Positions 39,693 to 50,090 of a DNA stretch of 64,000 bases are shown here, piece after piece (the stretch's first letter is position 1; each line of letters begins with the position of its first letter). Location of the stretch: assembly GCA_020226215.1 (NCBI GenBank), contig CM035231.1, forward strand, positions 56,820,876-56,884,875. The letters are read 5' to 3'. This stretch comes from Sindora glabra. Its lineage: Eukaryota > Streptophyta > Magnoliopsida > Fabales > Fabaceae. Under the pieces are notes generated by a model that was not told the DNA's origin, ran no database searches, and saw only the letters and a list, made by a program, of their open reading frames with translations. The position numbers and the translations under genes are program-made.

Positions 39693-39710
39693 AAACCAAA
39701 CGACTCCTAA
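39693..39710 (-). repeat. right Harbinger terminus with TAA target duplication
   Basis: AAACCAAACGACTCC followed by TAA (39,708-39,710). An internal 'gcaaccaaacaact' copy lies about 60 bp inward. Confidence 0.8.
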
Positions 39711-39949
39711 GTGTAATATGAGGGGCTGTATTGTATGTGACAGAAAACAACTTGCAAAATATAAACCTCTTCTAATACATCGTTGTTTGATAAGAATTAA
39801 AATTTATAAAATTGAAATTCCTAAAATATCCAATTGGAAAAAGTTCTATTGCCCTCTCAATGTTAGGTTTGCAATTTTTGCACGTACAAAAAGGAAGCAG
39901 GAGCTCATTAAAACGTGAACTTGATTTGATTTTTCTTAAAGGTTCCAAT

Positions 39950-40640
39950 TAATTGATAATTTAATTGATAACTAATAAATTAGTTAGTAACTAATAAATT
40001 AATTGATAACTGATAGTTTATAACTGATAATTGATAAATGATAAATTAGTTGAAAAATTTTATAAAATTAATTGTTGAGTTACCTGAAATTACAAAATAA
40101 CATAAAAGGATATATTAATAAAAATAGATATACAATTAAAATAATTTATATTTATTTAAAAATTAAATTATATTAATACAATTAAGAATTTTAAAAAATA
40201 AAATATTTAATATTTAATTAATTATATTTTATAAATTTATATATTAATTTACTTAATTTTTATTCTATTATTTATTATAAAATTATAATTATTTAAAATA
40301 TAATTAAGTGTATTTTATAATATTATTTATTTATATATATTTTATATAATTATAATTTAAAATTAGGATATAATTATGTTAAAATTAAATTAATTATATT
40401 TTTAAAAAAATATTTATATTGATATTATAAAGGACATGAGTTGTAAATTAATAAAAAAATCAGGATAAATTTGGAAAGAATTTAAAGAGATAGTAACTTA
40501 TAAGTTATAAGATATTTTAGGTAACTTATTAAATCAGAACTTATTTTTTTGAATAAGTTAGTGTAAAAAATACTTTTAAAAACTAACTTATAGTTTATTA
40601 ATTAGATCAATAAGATATAAGATAATTTATTTATTGTACG
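39950..40640. repeat. AT-rich MITE-like element, copy 3
   Basis: The left part is dense in 'gataactaataaattagtt' phrases and the right part in 'aacttataagttataagata'. It is close to the reverse complement of 10,040-10,700 over most of its length, including 'aattgtattaatacaattaa'-type and 'aaattaggatataattatgt' interior landmarks. Non-coding. Confidence 0.5.
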
Positions 40641-40959
40641 AAATAGAGCCACAATATATTTTGACATGAAAAATTTTTTGTGCTATATTATTATTAAGAA
40701 TTCAATATTATTTTTATACAAATATGATCAAATATTTTATTTTATTTTTTCAAGTCAACAATATGATTTTGTTAAAAAAGATATTTGATTTTCTATCAAA
40801 AATAAAAAATTTCCTATTAAATTAGATGATTGAATAAAAAAAGAAATATAACTATGAGAGTAGTATTGGATTTTTAATATTAATGTAATATTAGAAGTCT
40901 TCTCATCTTAGCAGCGTGTGCCATTTACTTACCGGTTCCAAACCAACCGCAAACACCGC

Positions 40960-40968
40960 TATTTAAAT
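40960..40968 (+). promoter_or_regulatory. TATA-like box of the P450 gene
   Basis: TATTTAAAT lies about 120 bp upstream of the ATG in a locally GC-richer stretch (40,910-40,980). It fits a TATA position for a start of transcription near 40,995 and a 5' leader of about 85 nt. Confidence 0.4.
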
Positions 40969-41080
40969 GAGCGGCCTAATTACAATTTTGACTAAAATTG
41001 ATGGGCCAAAATTATATTAACCCTAAATGAAAATATCCACCATCTAAACCTCACCTCGGGTGGTACTACCCTCACCCACC

Positions 41081-44000
41081 ATGGAAGCTCTATCTCATTC
41101 TTCTCTAGCTTTATCATGTTTGGTTTTTATTGCCATTGTTCTATCAGTCTTCCTGAAGTCCCATAAATCCAGATTCAAGCTTCCACCCGGTCCTAAGCCA
41201 TGGCCAATCATTGGCAACTTAAACCTAATCACTAATCTTCCACACCAATCCTTTCACAATTTGTCCAAAAAATATGCAGCTCAAGCTCGGCTCAGTACCA
41301 GTACTGATTGCCTCTTCAAGTGAGATGGCCAGAAGCATTCTAAAAGCTCATGACCACATTTTTGCCTCAAGACCCAAAACAGCTGCAGGAAAATACATTA
41401 CCTATAACTACAGCAACATCACTTGGTCACCTTATGGACCATACTGGCGTCAAGGCCGGAAAATCTTTCTTACTCAGCTTTTCAGCCTTAGCAGATTGGA
41501 GTCTTACCACCACATTCGTGTGGAAGAAAGGCTTGCTTTGACTTCACGTTTGTATGGTCTTTCTGGGAAGCCTATCTTGTTAAAAGAGCATTTGTCTTAC
41601 TTCACCCTTAGCATTATGAGTAGGATTGTGTTGGGCAAGAAATACATACATTTGGGTGAGTCTAAATGTGAAAAATCTATGTTAACTATGGGGGAATTTG
41701 AGAATATAATAGATGAGGTGTTTCTGCTTAATGGGGTGTTTAATATTGGGGATTGGATACCTTGGCTGGGGTTCTTGGACTTGCAAGGTTATGTTAAACA
41801 AATGAAGGCTCTTAAGAGGAAGATTGATGGGTTTTTAGATCATGTGTTTGATAAACATAGGGCTAGAAGGATTGAAGACGGGGAGTTTGTGGCAAAGGAC
41901 ATGGTGGATGTGTTGCTGAAGCTGGTTGAAGATCCACATCTTGATGTCAAGCTCACTCATTATGGTATCAAGGCTTTCACTCTGGTAATCTAAGCTCATT
42001 CTCGTCGAAAAATCTTTACATTCCTTTCACTGTTTATTGCTATGAAAATTTATGGTACGATGTATAAACGGTTTCCTCTGCAGTAAAACTCAGATATGAT
42101 AATAATACGTAGATCTAATTTATCCTACTTGAATTAATGGACGTTTATCCCATGAGTTAAATTCAAATTAGACTCATTATTCAACAATTTGAGTTTAGAT
42201 TTAACTATTAAACATTCCATGGATTTTTAATCTCTACTAAATATTATATTGGCCCACTCCAATAATATATTTTATAATTAATCAATTCTATTAAAAACAA
42301 AAAATAAATAGTAATTTTCCTTTTTAATTAATAAAATTTCACAACTATTTTCAAATTCAAAATGGGTCCAAATTGAATTCAAATTTTTTAATTGATTTTT
42401 ATGAGATCTTTAATGAGTTTAGATCTTTTGCATGTCTGAAATAGTGAATTTTCAGTAGATTTATTTAGACTAAGATTCAATAGCATCCATAATTTTAAGG
42501 TACTATTTGATAATTACCTAATTATTTTAATGGTTAATTGATTGAATTAACTACTAAATGATAATTAATTATATTAATTGATTTAATTAGTTGATAATAT
42601 TAATTATTTATATAAAAATATTTAATAAAATTAACTATTTATTATTAATTATTTATATATAAATGACATATTAGGGTATGTATATATTTAATCTTAATTT
42701 AAGTGTTCTTTATTTTAATGATATTTTATATCATAATTATAGTATATTATTTATTATATTAAATATTTTAAAAATCATATGATTATAATTTATTATATTT
42801 ATTTGAGTTTTGCTTTAAAAAATGAATAATTATAATTTTTAAGTTAAGAAATACTTGGTAGATGTAGTAACTATTAAAATTTATTTTATAATTATTTTTA
42901 ATATTAAATTTAAAATTCATATATTTATCCTTAAAAATATTAATAATTTATACATTTTAAATATAAAAATATATATTTTATAAGTAATATAGTTGTTTCC
43001 TTTTTATTAATATGTATTATTCTTTAATTCAAAAAATATCATTTGATAAAATATTAATAATTTTTTCAATACATTTTTTATTTACTATGAAATGAAATAT
43101 ATATTTTCTTTTTTTTATACTATTTGATGGAAAATACATAATTATATTCATATAATTTTTTTATTATTATGTAAATATTTTAATATAATTATTAACATAT
43201 TTAATTTTATTATAAAAATAAATAATCATAATTTATTATATATATTAATTTTTCTCAAAAATAAATATAATTTATTATTTTCTTATTTATCAAGAATGAA
43301 AATATGAAAAACTTATAATTATCAATAAGAATATCTTTTTCAATTTTAAATGCAAATCATCTCTTTCAAAATATTATTATTCTTAGTTTTTTTAAAATAA
43401 TTGTTTGAGGGCTAATAAACTAATTAAAATAATTATTTGTGAAACACTCAAATTAATTGATTGATTAATTAATTGATTTAGTCAAGCAGTTAAAAATATT
43501 CAAATTAATTAAAAAATATCAAAAAATTATCTACTAAATATCCTTTACGTTACTAGCCTATTTAAAGGCATTAATGATATTAATTTACAGATTGTTTTTA
43601 AAGATATAAATGATTTTGTGATCTGAATCAACACGTGTGATTATTGTACCTTTTTATCATGCAAGTTGCTTGTATACGGACAGGTGCTTTTGTTTGCAAG
43701 TGAGGGTGTGGTTTACGAGAAAAAACACAGGAAGAATAATTGTGTGGAAATTGTTTTTTTTTCCCTTTTAATTATATGAATAATAATGCACATAATACAA
43801 ATGAAAAATTGATAATTCAAATCCATAAACATTTCTAAGATAATATTGAATATAAACATTATTTTTATTAATGATGTGAGGTCCTAAAAGCGTTCGGCTA
43901 CCAAAATTTACATATCCGTAATTTTCAATTCAAAATGATATGATGAGAAGAAATGTTTTTCTGCGCTTCTGTAAGAATGTAATTTATATTCTCAATGATT

Positions 44001-44708
44001 CAAATATGTAAAAATAATTTGCTTTCTTTCTAATTTTTTCCCCATTGATAGAAAATCTAACTAAAAGATGACATATATTGCCAGGACCTCATAGCAGGAG
44101 GAACTGATACTTCGGCAAAATGCCTAGAATGGGCTATGTCTGAACTATTAAAACATCCCAGAATCATCAAAAAGGCAACTGAAGAGCTTGACAGAGTTAT
44201 TGGAAGGCAGAGATGGGTGGAAGAGAAAGACATCCCACAACTTCCATACTTGGATGCAATTATGAAAGAAACAATGAGGTTACACCCAGTTGTTGCACTC
44301 CTAGTACCCCATTTGGCTCTAGAGGATTCCAAGATCGGAGGATATGATATTAAGAAAGGAACCGTAGTTTTCATAAACACATGGAGCATTGGAAGAGACC
44401 CTTCACTGTGGGATGCACCAGAAGAGTTCTGCCCTGAGAGATTCTTAGGGAAAGAGATCGATGTGAAGGGACAGAACTTTGAACTGTTGCCGTTTGGTTC
44501 TGGCAGAAGGATGTGTCCTGGCTATAATCTTGGGCTAAAGATGATTAGCTCCGGCTTGGCAAACATGTTGCATGGCTTCAATTGGAGTTTGCCCCACAGT
44601 ATGGAGGGAGAAGATTTGAACATGGATGAATCAAATGGATTGGTTACACTCAGACGGTCCCCACTTGTTGCTGTTGCAGAGCCAAGACTCCCAATGCATC
44701 TTTATTGA
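41081..44708 (+). pseudogene. cytochrome P450, CYP92-like, with exon 1 frameshift
   Basis: Exon 1 is 41,081-41,984; a phase-0 intron of 2,100 bp (gtaatc...ttgccag) follows; exon 2 is 44,085-44,708. The start ATG has a strong context (accATGG); a GTG further upstream is not needed. Visible parts: an N-terminal membrane anchor ('LALSCLVFIAIVLSVFL'), the proline hinge 'KLPPGPKPWPIIGNL', 'TWSPYGPYWRQGRK' (helix C), 'AGGTDTS' (helix I oxygen-binding Thr), 'KETMRLHP' (ExxR), 'FCPERF', and 'FGSGRRMCPG' (heme Cys at 44,514). Sequence style and 'ASRPKTAAGKY' fit the CYP92 family of the CYP71 clan (ER-bound monooxygenases of specialised metabolism); the substrate is not predictable. Near 41,275 the frame shifts: relative to the family KYGPxMQL motif about 11 nt are missing between short 'atg' repeats. 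Without that the coding length is normal (about 510 codons). A sequencing error is the alternative. Confidence 0.85.
42490..43560. repeat. AT-rich insertion in the P450 intron
   Basis: A block with less than 15% GC occupying half the intron. It starts 'ggtactatttgataattacc' and ends, read on the other strand, 'ggatatttagtagataattt'. 'ttaattgattgaattaacta' near the left end is mirrored by 'aattaattgattgattaatt' near 43,455. It looks like an old non-autonomous element; the termini are too degraded to classify. Confidence 0.4.
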
Positions 44709-47512
44709 TTAGTAATTTGTATTTTAGTTTGGCAATCAAGTGGTGTTCAACGTGTATCTTAACTAATTTGCTTCTTTGGACGATTCAATGTGAGATTAAG
44801 TCATCATTAATTTTATTAGTATTCTAGTATTTGCTATTTCACAAGGACGTTTTATAAAGATGAGAATGTTATAAATCTTGTAATAGAACAATGCTAGTAT
44901 TAACAAAAGAAAAAAAATGAAAAAGGAAAATGTTAATTTCATTATCCATTTAGACTCAATACTCATTGATCAATAAAATTATAAGAAATTTTTAATTAGT
45001 CAGTAAACATATAATTTGTATACTCACCAATAATAAAAATTGAAATAAATATAAGATGAAGTTATTGGCAAATTAATTTTCAAAATTTTTTTATATTTAT
45101 CTCAATTTTTATTAATAGTTAGCATATAAATTGTATATCCACCAACTAATTAAGAATATTTCTAAAATTATTATCCTTTATCCATTCACCAACATTTAGA
45201 CTAAGAAAAATGGAAAATATACTCTGGTGGTTGCATTTCGTTCATACCAACTTTTAGAACTTCCAAATCAAAGTTTTAAATTATAAAGAAATTGAAATTA
45301 ATTTTTTTCATTTATTTGTTTTATCATTTGTCAAACTGTATATTTTTCCTTAACTTTTCAAATAAGGATGATGGTTTATTATGCCATTTCTTGTACAAAA
45401 TTTCCTAACTTATTTTTAAGTATTTAATTAGAATTCAATATATCTAACTTAATTTTTATCAATCATATAACATATAAATTATGTACCAAAAAAAATGATG
45501 TGATAAATGTATACATGATTCTTATTAAGCAACTTATTAAAAAATTACATAATTTTTAAATAAGAGTTATTTTCAGTACCAAGACATCAACTGCTCTATC
45601 CAAAGCTTTGCACAATTTTTTTATGACAAAACTATGTATAAACCTAAAGCAAATTACAAGGTTGTAATTATCATCTTCAAAGTCAGACTCCGGAAGGAAT
45701 GCGTCTTTCCGTTGCGGCAAATGACGTATAAGCTATATAGTCTCCAAACATCCTTTCCCAAAATGAAATCCTTCCAACAAGGAAATTTGAAATCGAAGTT
45801 AATATGATAAATTCTCATCCTAAAACACAACCATCTTAAGATTTGGTCTCTGGCCTTTCTACATCAATCCACTATTCCACTTTTCCACTTCAGTTGCATT
45901 ATAATTTGGAGAATTCTGAGGTACTCGCACTAAAATTGTGAGTACCATTACAAAACTTTATATGAACCGTTGGATTGAGATAGCACAAATTTGAACCCTT
46001 GATAGCTTAACACCGTAAGCCGTACTAGTCCTGTAAAACAGAACTTGAAATTAATATTCCTAAACTGCCCATATGATTTAAACGCCACGGGAGGGAAGAA
46101 ACCGTACAAAGACAAGTTCTGTGCACTTTTCAGCGGCAGGGTTAGGGAACTAGGCGAGGCCTTGCTCCAAACGTTACATATGTATATACATACATATATA
46201 TGTATATTATACATTCTGGTGTCTCCCAATAATTTAAAACACTTATAGTTATGATAAAAAAATTATGCAATCATATAATATAGGTAAATTTTATGAAAGA
46301 AATAGAAATACGAATACAAAATATGATAACATAATTCTAATATATAATTTATAGTTTAATTTACTTTTATTTTTTTCTCTCTTCTTACTAAAAATGATCT
46401 TTTTATTGTACTGTAATTTAAAAATATTTTATAGAAGTATATAGTTAGTTGAAATAAAAATTTTACATAGTTTATATAGTATTTTTCTAACTTATCTATG
46501 TATCTTTAATTTTATTTTTAGAAAAATATTGCATATATTAAAATTAATTTGTACTCATTTGTACTTGTTAAATGAAATATTTTTTATTTACAATACCAAC
46601 CACTATCTATTTTTTATTTTTTTTAATCCAAAAATAATTTTTAAAAATAAAAAATAAAAATATATCCAAACACACCCTATACTTCAAATAAAATTAAAAA
46701 TATGTCACATTTAATTAACAGTTATAAGTTAATTATTTATCTTATTCTTTGTGTCATATATATATATATAGTTGAGCAAAGTGCGGGCAATTACTATCCT
46801 ATATAAATTCGATAAACATATGGATCATGAACATTTATGGCATCCTTGTTGATTTTACCACCCATAGGTATGAATAAAAAAAGAGAATTGTATGAACATA
46901 TGTTTTCTTTGAAATTCTTGTTTTTTGTTTAGTGTTCATCCAAAAGTAGGTTTTTCAATAATTGTGATAGTGGTTTCATGTGAGGAAGTCCAACCTTTCC
47001 TTTATCGTAACAAAGAAAGAATTTTAATTATAATATGTCCTATCTTTTGTTATACTTTCTCCATACCATATCAAAGCGCAACAAAATTCATATTGATGTA
47101 CTCTATCACCCATATTGAAATAACCTAAAAAAGATAAAGATAGAGTAGATAATTATTAAAATTAAAAAGTCAAAACTATAATATAATAAACAAAATAGAA
47201 TAAATAACTACATACCATCTATCGTGGTATTTATTTTTGATCGAAGCTTAGGATCAAGAGTTAAAGCTAGGATATTTGTGATATTTAAAAAATTATTAAT
47301 CTTAGGAGAATTGAATATCATTAATTAAGATTGTAGCTTAAATTTCAAATTTATTTTCATTTACCAACCTTCTTGATTCTCCATAATATTTTATGTCAGT
47401 AATGATTGTTCAAAATTGCCTTCTAGATTATTAAAGGGAGTAGAAGTTTTAGTTAATTGTAATGTAAGGAGGCCATGAGTAAAATCTTGTTCGTCTAAAA
47501 GGGAAGGGTTTG
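44709..47512. other. intergenic between P450 and the Copia element
   Basis: 44,720-45,560 is AT-rich with a diverged duplication ('agactcaatactcattgatc...' at 44,950 and 'ttagactaagaaaaatgg' at 45,200). 45,580-46,220 is less AT-rich, with a patch near 50% GC (46,080-46,180), and no recognisable exon on either strand. 46,250-46,780 is AT-only. 46,790-47,150 is again less AT-rich but has no recognised protein. No gene can be supported. Confidence 0.4.
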
Positions 47513-47833
47513 TGTTGGATCATGGGTTTGGGTCGCCCAAAATGGGTCCATAACCCGATCCATACCCCGACCCAATAAATGCCTATAAATAGGCAGATGA
47601 AGGAAGTAAATGGGTCGTCAGAAATCATTTCCTCATAACTTCTTAAAAATTCTCTCTCCTTTATTTTTCTCTCTGCACACAAAAGGAAGATTTAGCCCGT
47701 GAACAAGTTGTTTTTCCGAAGTGATTGACAATTCGACCAGTAAAAACAAATACAAGATCCTGAATATTTCCGCTGCGTACTTTCAGAATTTGGTATGTAT
47801 GAATCCGAATTTCATATTTTATATATTCCTACA
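47513..47833 (+). repeat. 5' LTR of the Copia element
   Basis: Starts TGTTGGATCATGGG and ends CCTACA (TG...CA). TATAAATA at 47,584-47,591 is the likely promoter TATA box, 71 bp into the LTR. A 'cctataaatagg' dyad surrounds it. Confidence 0.95.
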
Positions 47834-47834
47834 T

Positions 47835-47850
47835 TGGTATTAGAGCCATG
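47835..47850 (+). other. primer-binding site, initiator tRNA-Met
   Basis: TGGTATTAGAGCCATG starts one base after the 5' LTR and matches the usual TGGTATCAGAGC primer site for tRNA-iMet with one C-to-T change. Confidence 0.85.
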
Positions 47851-48365
47851 ATTGTTTGTTTTTCTGGTTTCTGTTAAATCTGTTCATATATATATATATA
47901 TATGTATATATGCATGTCCTTAATGTTTGATGAAATGATATTTTTTTTAAATTCTATTCTTACTGTTGTTGCCCATTTTGATATGGTACTTGTCTGAAGT
48001 AATATGGTGTAAATTTGCTATTATGATATTTTTTTGAGACTAAATAGAATCTTTGACTGCAAGTGTGCCATAATTTCTGAAAGATTGTTTATTTCTGGAA
48101 TATTATATGATTATATGTCCAAGACAGTAATAGATTGATAAAATGGCGTTGTCTCCTGTTTTTTGAATTCTTTTTTACTTTCTATGTTTGTGACTCTGTG
48201 TCTCTGTTTTGGGGTCATTTTTTTTTATTTTATGATATTCGGTATTTGCACGATGAGAAAGAACCCCACTTGTATGTTTTCGGTGCACGCAATCATGATA
48301 ATATATATATATATAAGCCTACAAACAAATAGGAAAGTTTCTTTTTTATGAAAGTTGGAAAGTTC

Positions 48366-48366
<1 letters not shown>

Positions 48367-48437
<71 letters not shown>
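48367..48437. repeat. (AT)n microsatellite in the Copia leader
   Basis: About 70 bp of uninterrupted AT dinucleotide. Shorter (AT)n runs lie at about 47,887-47,904, 48,300-48,316 and 48,666-48,690. 'gaaagttggaaagttca' recurs at 48,349 and 48,553. Confidence 0.85.
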
Positions 48438-48438
<1 letters not shown>

Positions 48439-48790
48439 TATATTGATAGAATCAGAACTGTCTGTTTCTGAAATTTGGAAAGTTTTAAACTGCCTGTTTA
48501 ATATATATATTGTTTCTCGTAAACCAAAACTAACCAATTTAAAGGAAAGTTTGAAAGTTGGAAAGTTCAATATATATATATTTGGATATTGTTTCTCCTT
48601 GGAATTTTTTTTTTTAGAGAAATATCATGCCTTTTGAATTGGTAGAGAGAAATTCAGTTTGTTTAATATATATATATATATATATATATATTTTGAAGAG
48701 GCAGTTAACTAAAAAAAAAATTGTATGGCAATTTAAATTTTTTTTTTGAAAGGAAAGTTATTTAAAAAAAATTGTAAAAATAAAAAACTG

Positions 48791-48865
48791 TCCAACATGG
48801 GAATTGAACCCATACCATTTGAATAGGGAAACCAGCATTTAAAACCACTTGGCCATGCTTAATTT
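48791..48865 (-). other. tRNA-like module 1 (Pol III box A/B)
   Basis: On the minus strand TGGCCAAGTGG (box A-like, 48,855-48,845) is followed after about 41 nt by GGTTCAATTCC (box B-like, 48,810-48,800). A perfect T-arm can form: ATGGG-TTCAATT-CCCAT. The acceptor stem does not pair, so it is not a functional tRNA; it is a tRNA-derived or SINE-head-like relic inside the retrotransposon leader, antisense to it. Confidence 0.45.
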
Positions 48866-48929
48866 CTTGTAGTTACATGCCTAACAAATTTATGATATAC
48901 TATCCTGAGATAATGAAAATGAAAATGTC

Positions 48930-49000
48930 ACAAACGAGATTTGAACCGCCGCCCACTTAGATAAGCAACCCTGTGCCAAACCGCTTAGACTGAATTCTGG
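48930..49000 (-). other. tRNA-like module 2 (Pol III box A/B)
   Basis: On the minus strand AGTCTAAGCGG (box A-like, about 48,989-48,979) is followed after about 32 nt by GGTTCAAATCT (box B-like, 48,947-48,937). Same orientation as module 1, about 135 bp away. The T-stem is weak. Probably a pseudo-tRNA. Confidence 0.4.
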
Positions 49001-49248
49001 TTGTTGTAAAGGCTGCCCAATGATATTGATAAATAATACTTAAACATGGCATAATTTTTTTTGTACACAATATTTTTATATTATTGTGATTTTTTGTCAT
49101 ACTATTTACATGATGTACAAAAAAAAAATTAAAAAAAAAATTTTATGATGGAGATTTTTTTAAAAATATATATATATAATTTTTTTATGCATATTATTAC
49201 TTTTGGAGATCTAATTGAGTTCTTTATTTTTGTATAGGTTACAGAAAA

Positions 49249-49737
49249 ATGGTGAGACTTATACGTATACCAAGAGTCATACGGACTCCAGCATAAAGAG
49301 AAGAAGTCAATAGATTGACTGATGAACTCAATAATCTCCAAGCTGATCCAGAAGTTTATAAAGATAATTTTGTACATTTTGTAAATTATATTATCAAGTT
49401 TCATGAAAAAATTCAAAACTTGATATGGGCTGGTGCTTTAAAGATGAACCGAAATTCGAAGAAATTAAAGGCTTTACGAAAAGCCTTACCCACTAATTTC
49501 CAACAGAAAATATTAGCTTTCCTTTTAGAAAGAACAAAGGGATACAAACAATATAACAATATTGTCCATAAATTTGTATTGGACTATTTAGAGTACAAAA
49601 ATCATAGATATAACTTGAACTTTTACAAAGCCTGTCAAGTAGATAGGAAATCTAATATTGAAGTTAAGTTTCCCTAAGAGCTATATGATAGGTTTATTAG
49701 CTCTTTTCCACAAAGAATCAAACATTTGAAAACATAG
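49249..49737 (+). pseudogene. extra ORF upstream of gag in the Copia element, unknown function
   Basis: One reading frame of 163 codons from ATG at 49,249 to TAG at 49,735, interrupted by TAA at 49,294 and 49,675, both likely former CAA (Gln). The predicted product is basic and helical: an Arg-rich start (MVRLIRIPRVIRTPA), then acidic 'LTDELNNLQADPEVY', 'IIKFHEKIQNLIWAGAL', 'NRNSKKLKALRKALP', 'ILAFLLERTKGYKQYN', and C-terminal 'LDYLEYKNHRYNLNFY'. No cysteine cluster, signal peptide or known domain is seen. 'tttgtatag|gtt' just before the ATG could be a splice acceptor, which would let it be expressed from a spliced leader. The natural amino-acid composition and Gln-only stops argue that it was once a real protein. 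Confidence 0.6.
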
Positions 49738-50090
49738 TAAGATTGAGGTAAATGTTTGATATCTGATATTTTATGTAATTTCTTTTATGTATTGTATTGT
49801 TGAAATATGTTTCAATTTATGTAATTTTCATCATCATTATTATTATTGAAATTGCATATCTATCAGTTCTTTTATTTAATGTACTTTGCTTAATTAATTA
49901 TTTTAGCATTAGCCTCACATTAGGAATTTAGATGATGATTGAAAACGTAGCGACCTTTTGACTCTAAACCTTACATGTGAACTAGTTCTAACATAATTAA
50001 TTAGAGCCGAAGTAGATATATATGTATGGCTAGACATTAATTATGTGCAATTTTGTCCACATATAGAACTTAGTGTTTTCTACAAACACA

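Larger units (their letters stand above)
26822..39707. mobile_element. PIF/Harbinger-type transposon, composite, about 12.9 kb
   Basis: The left end reads AGGGTCGTTTGGTTC and the right end, reverse-complemented, reads GGAGTCGTTTGGTTTGC: 12 of the first 14 positions match. Both are bounded by TAA (26,819-26,821 and 39,708-39,710), the 3-bp TTA/TAA target duplication typical of PIF/Harbinger. A second CGTTTGGTT/TTGTTTGGTT copy lies inside each terminus. The right third carries the two expected minus-strand genes, Myb/SANT-like ORF1 and DDE transposase. The left half carries an extra plus-strand Ulp1-like gene and two dyad arrays. At 12.9 kb it is larger than most relatives. An alternative is that the Ulp1 part is a separate element, such as a Mutator-like one, nested inside; I found no second set of termini. 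Confidence 0.8.

Noticed and set aside
39568..39918. Plus-strand ORF across the right Harbinger terminus
   Set aside because: It runs across the terminal repeat and target duplication into flanking DNA, so it is a chance frame.
48364..48570. ORF over the (AT)n microsatellite with poly-(Ile-Tyr)
   Set aside because: Pure translation of a dinucleotide repeat.
48791..49000. Functional tRNA genes
   Set aside because: Box A and B are present, but acceptor stems do not pair and the second T-stem is weak; kept as tRNA-like modules only.
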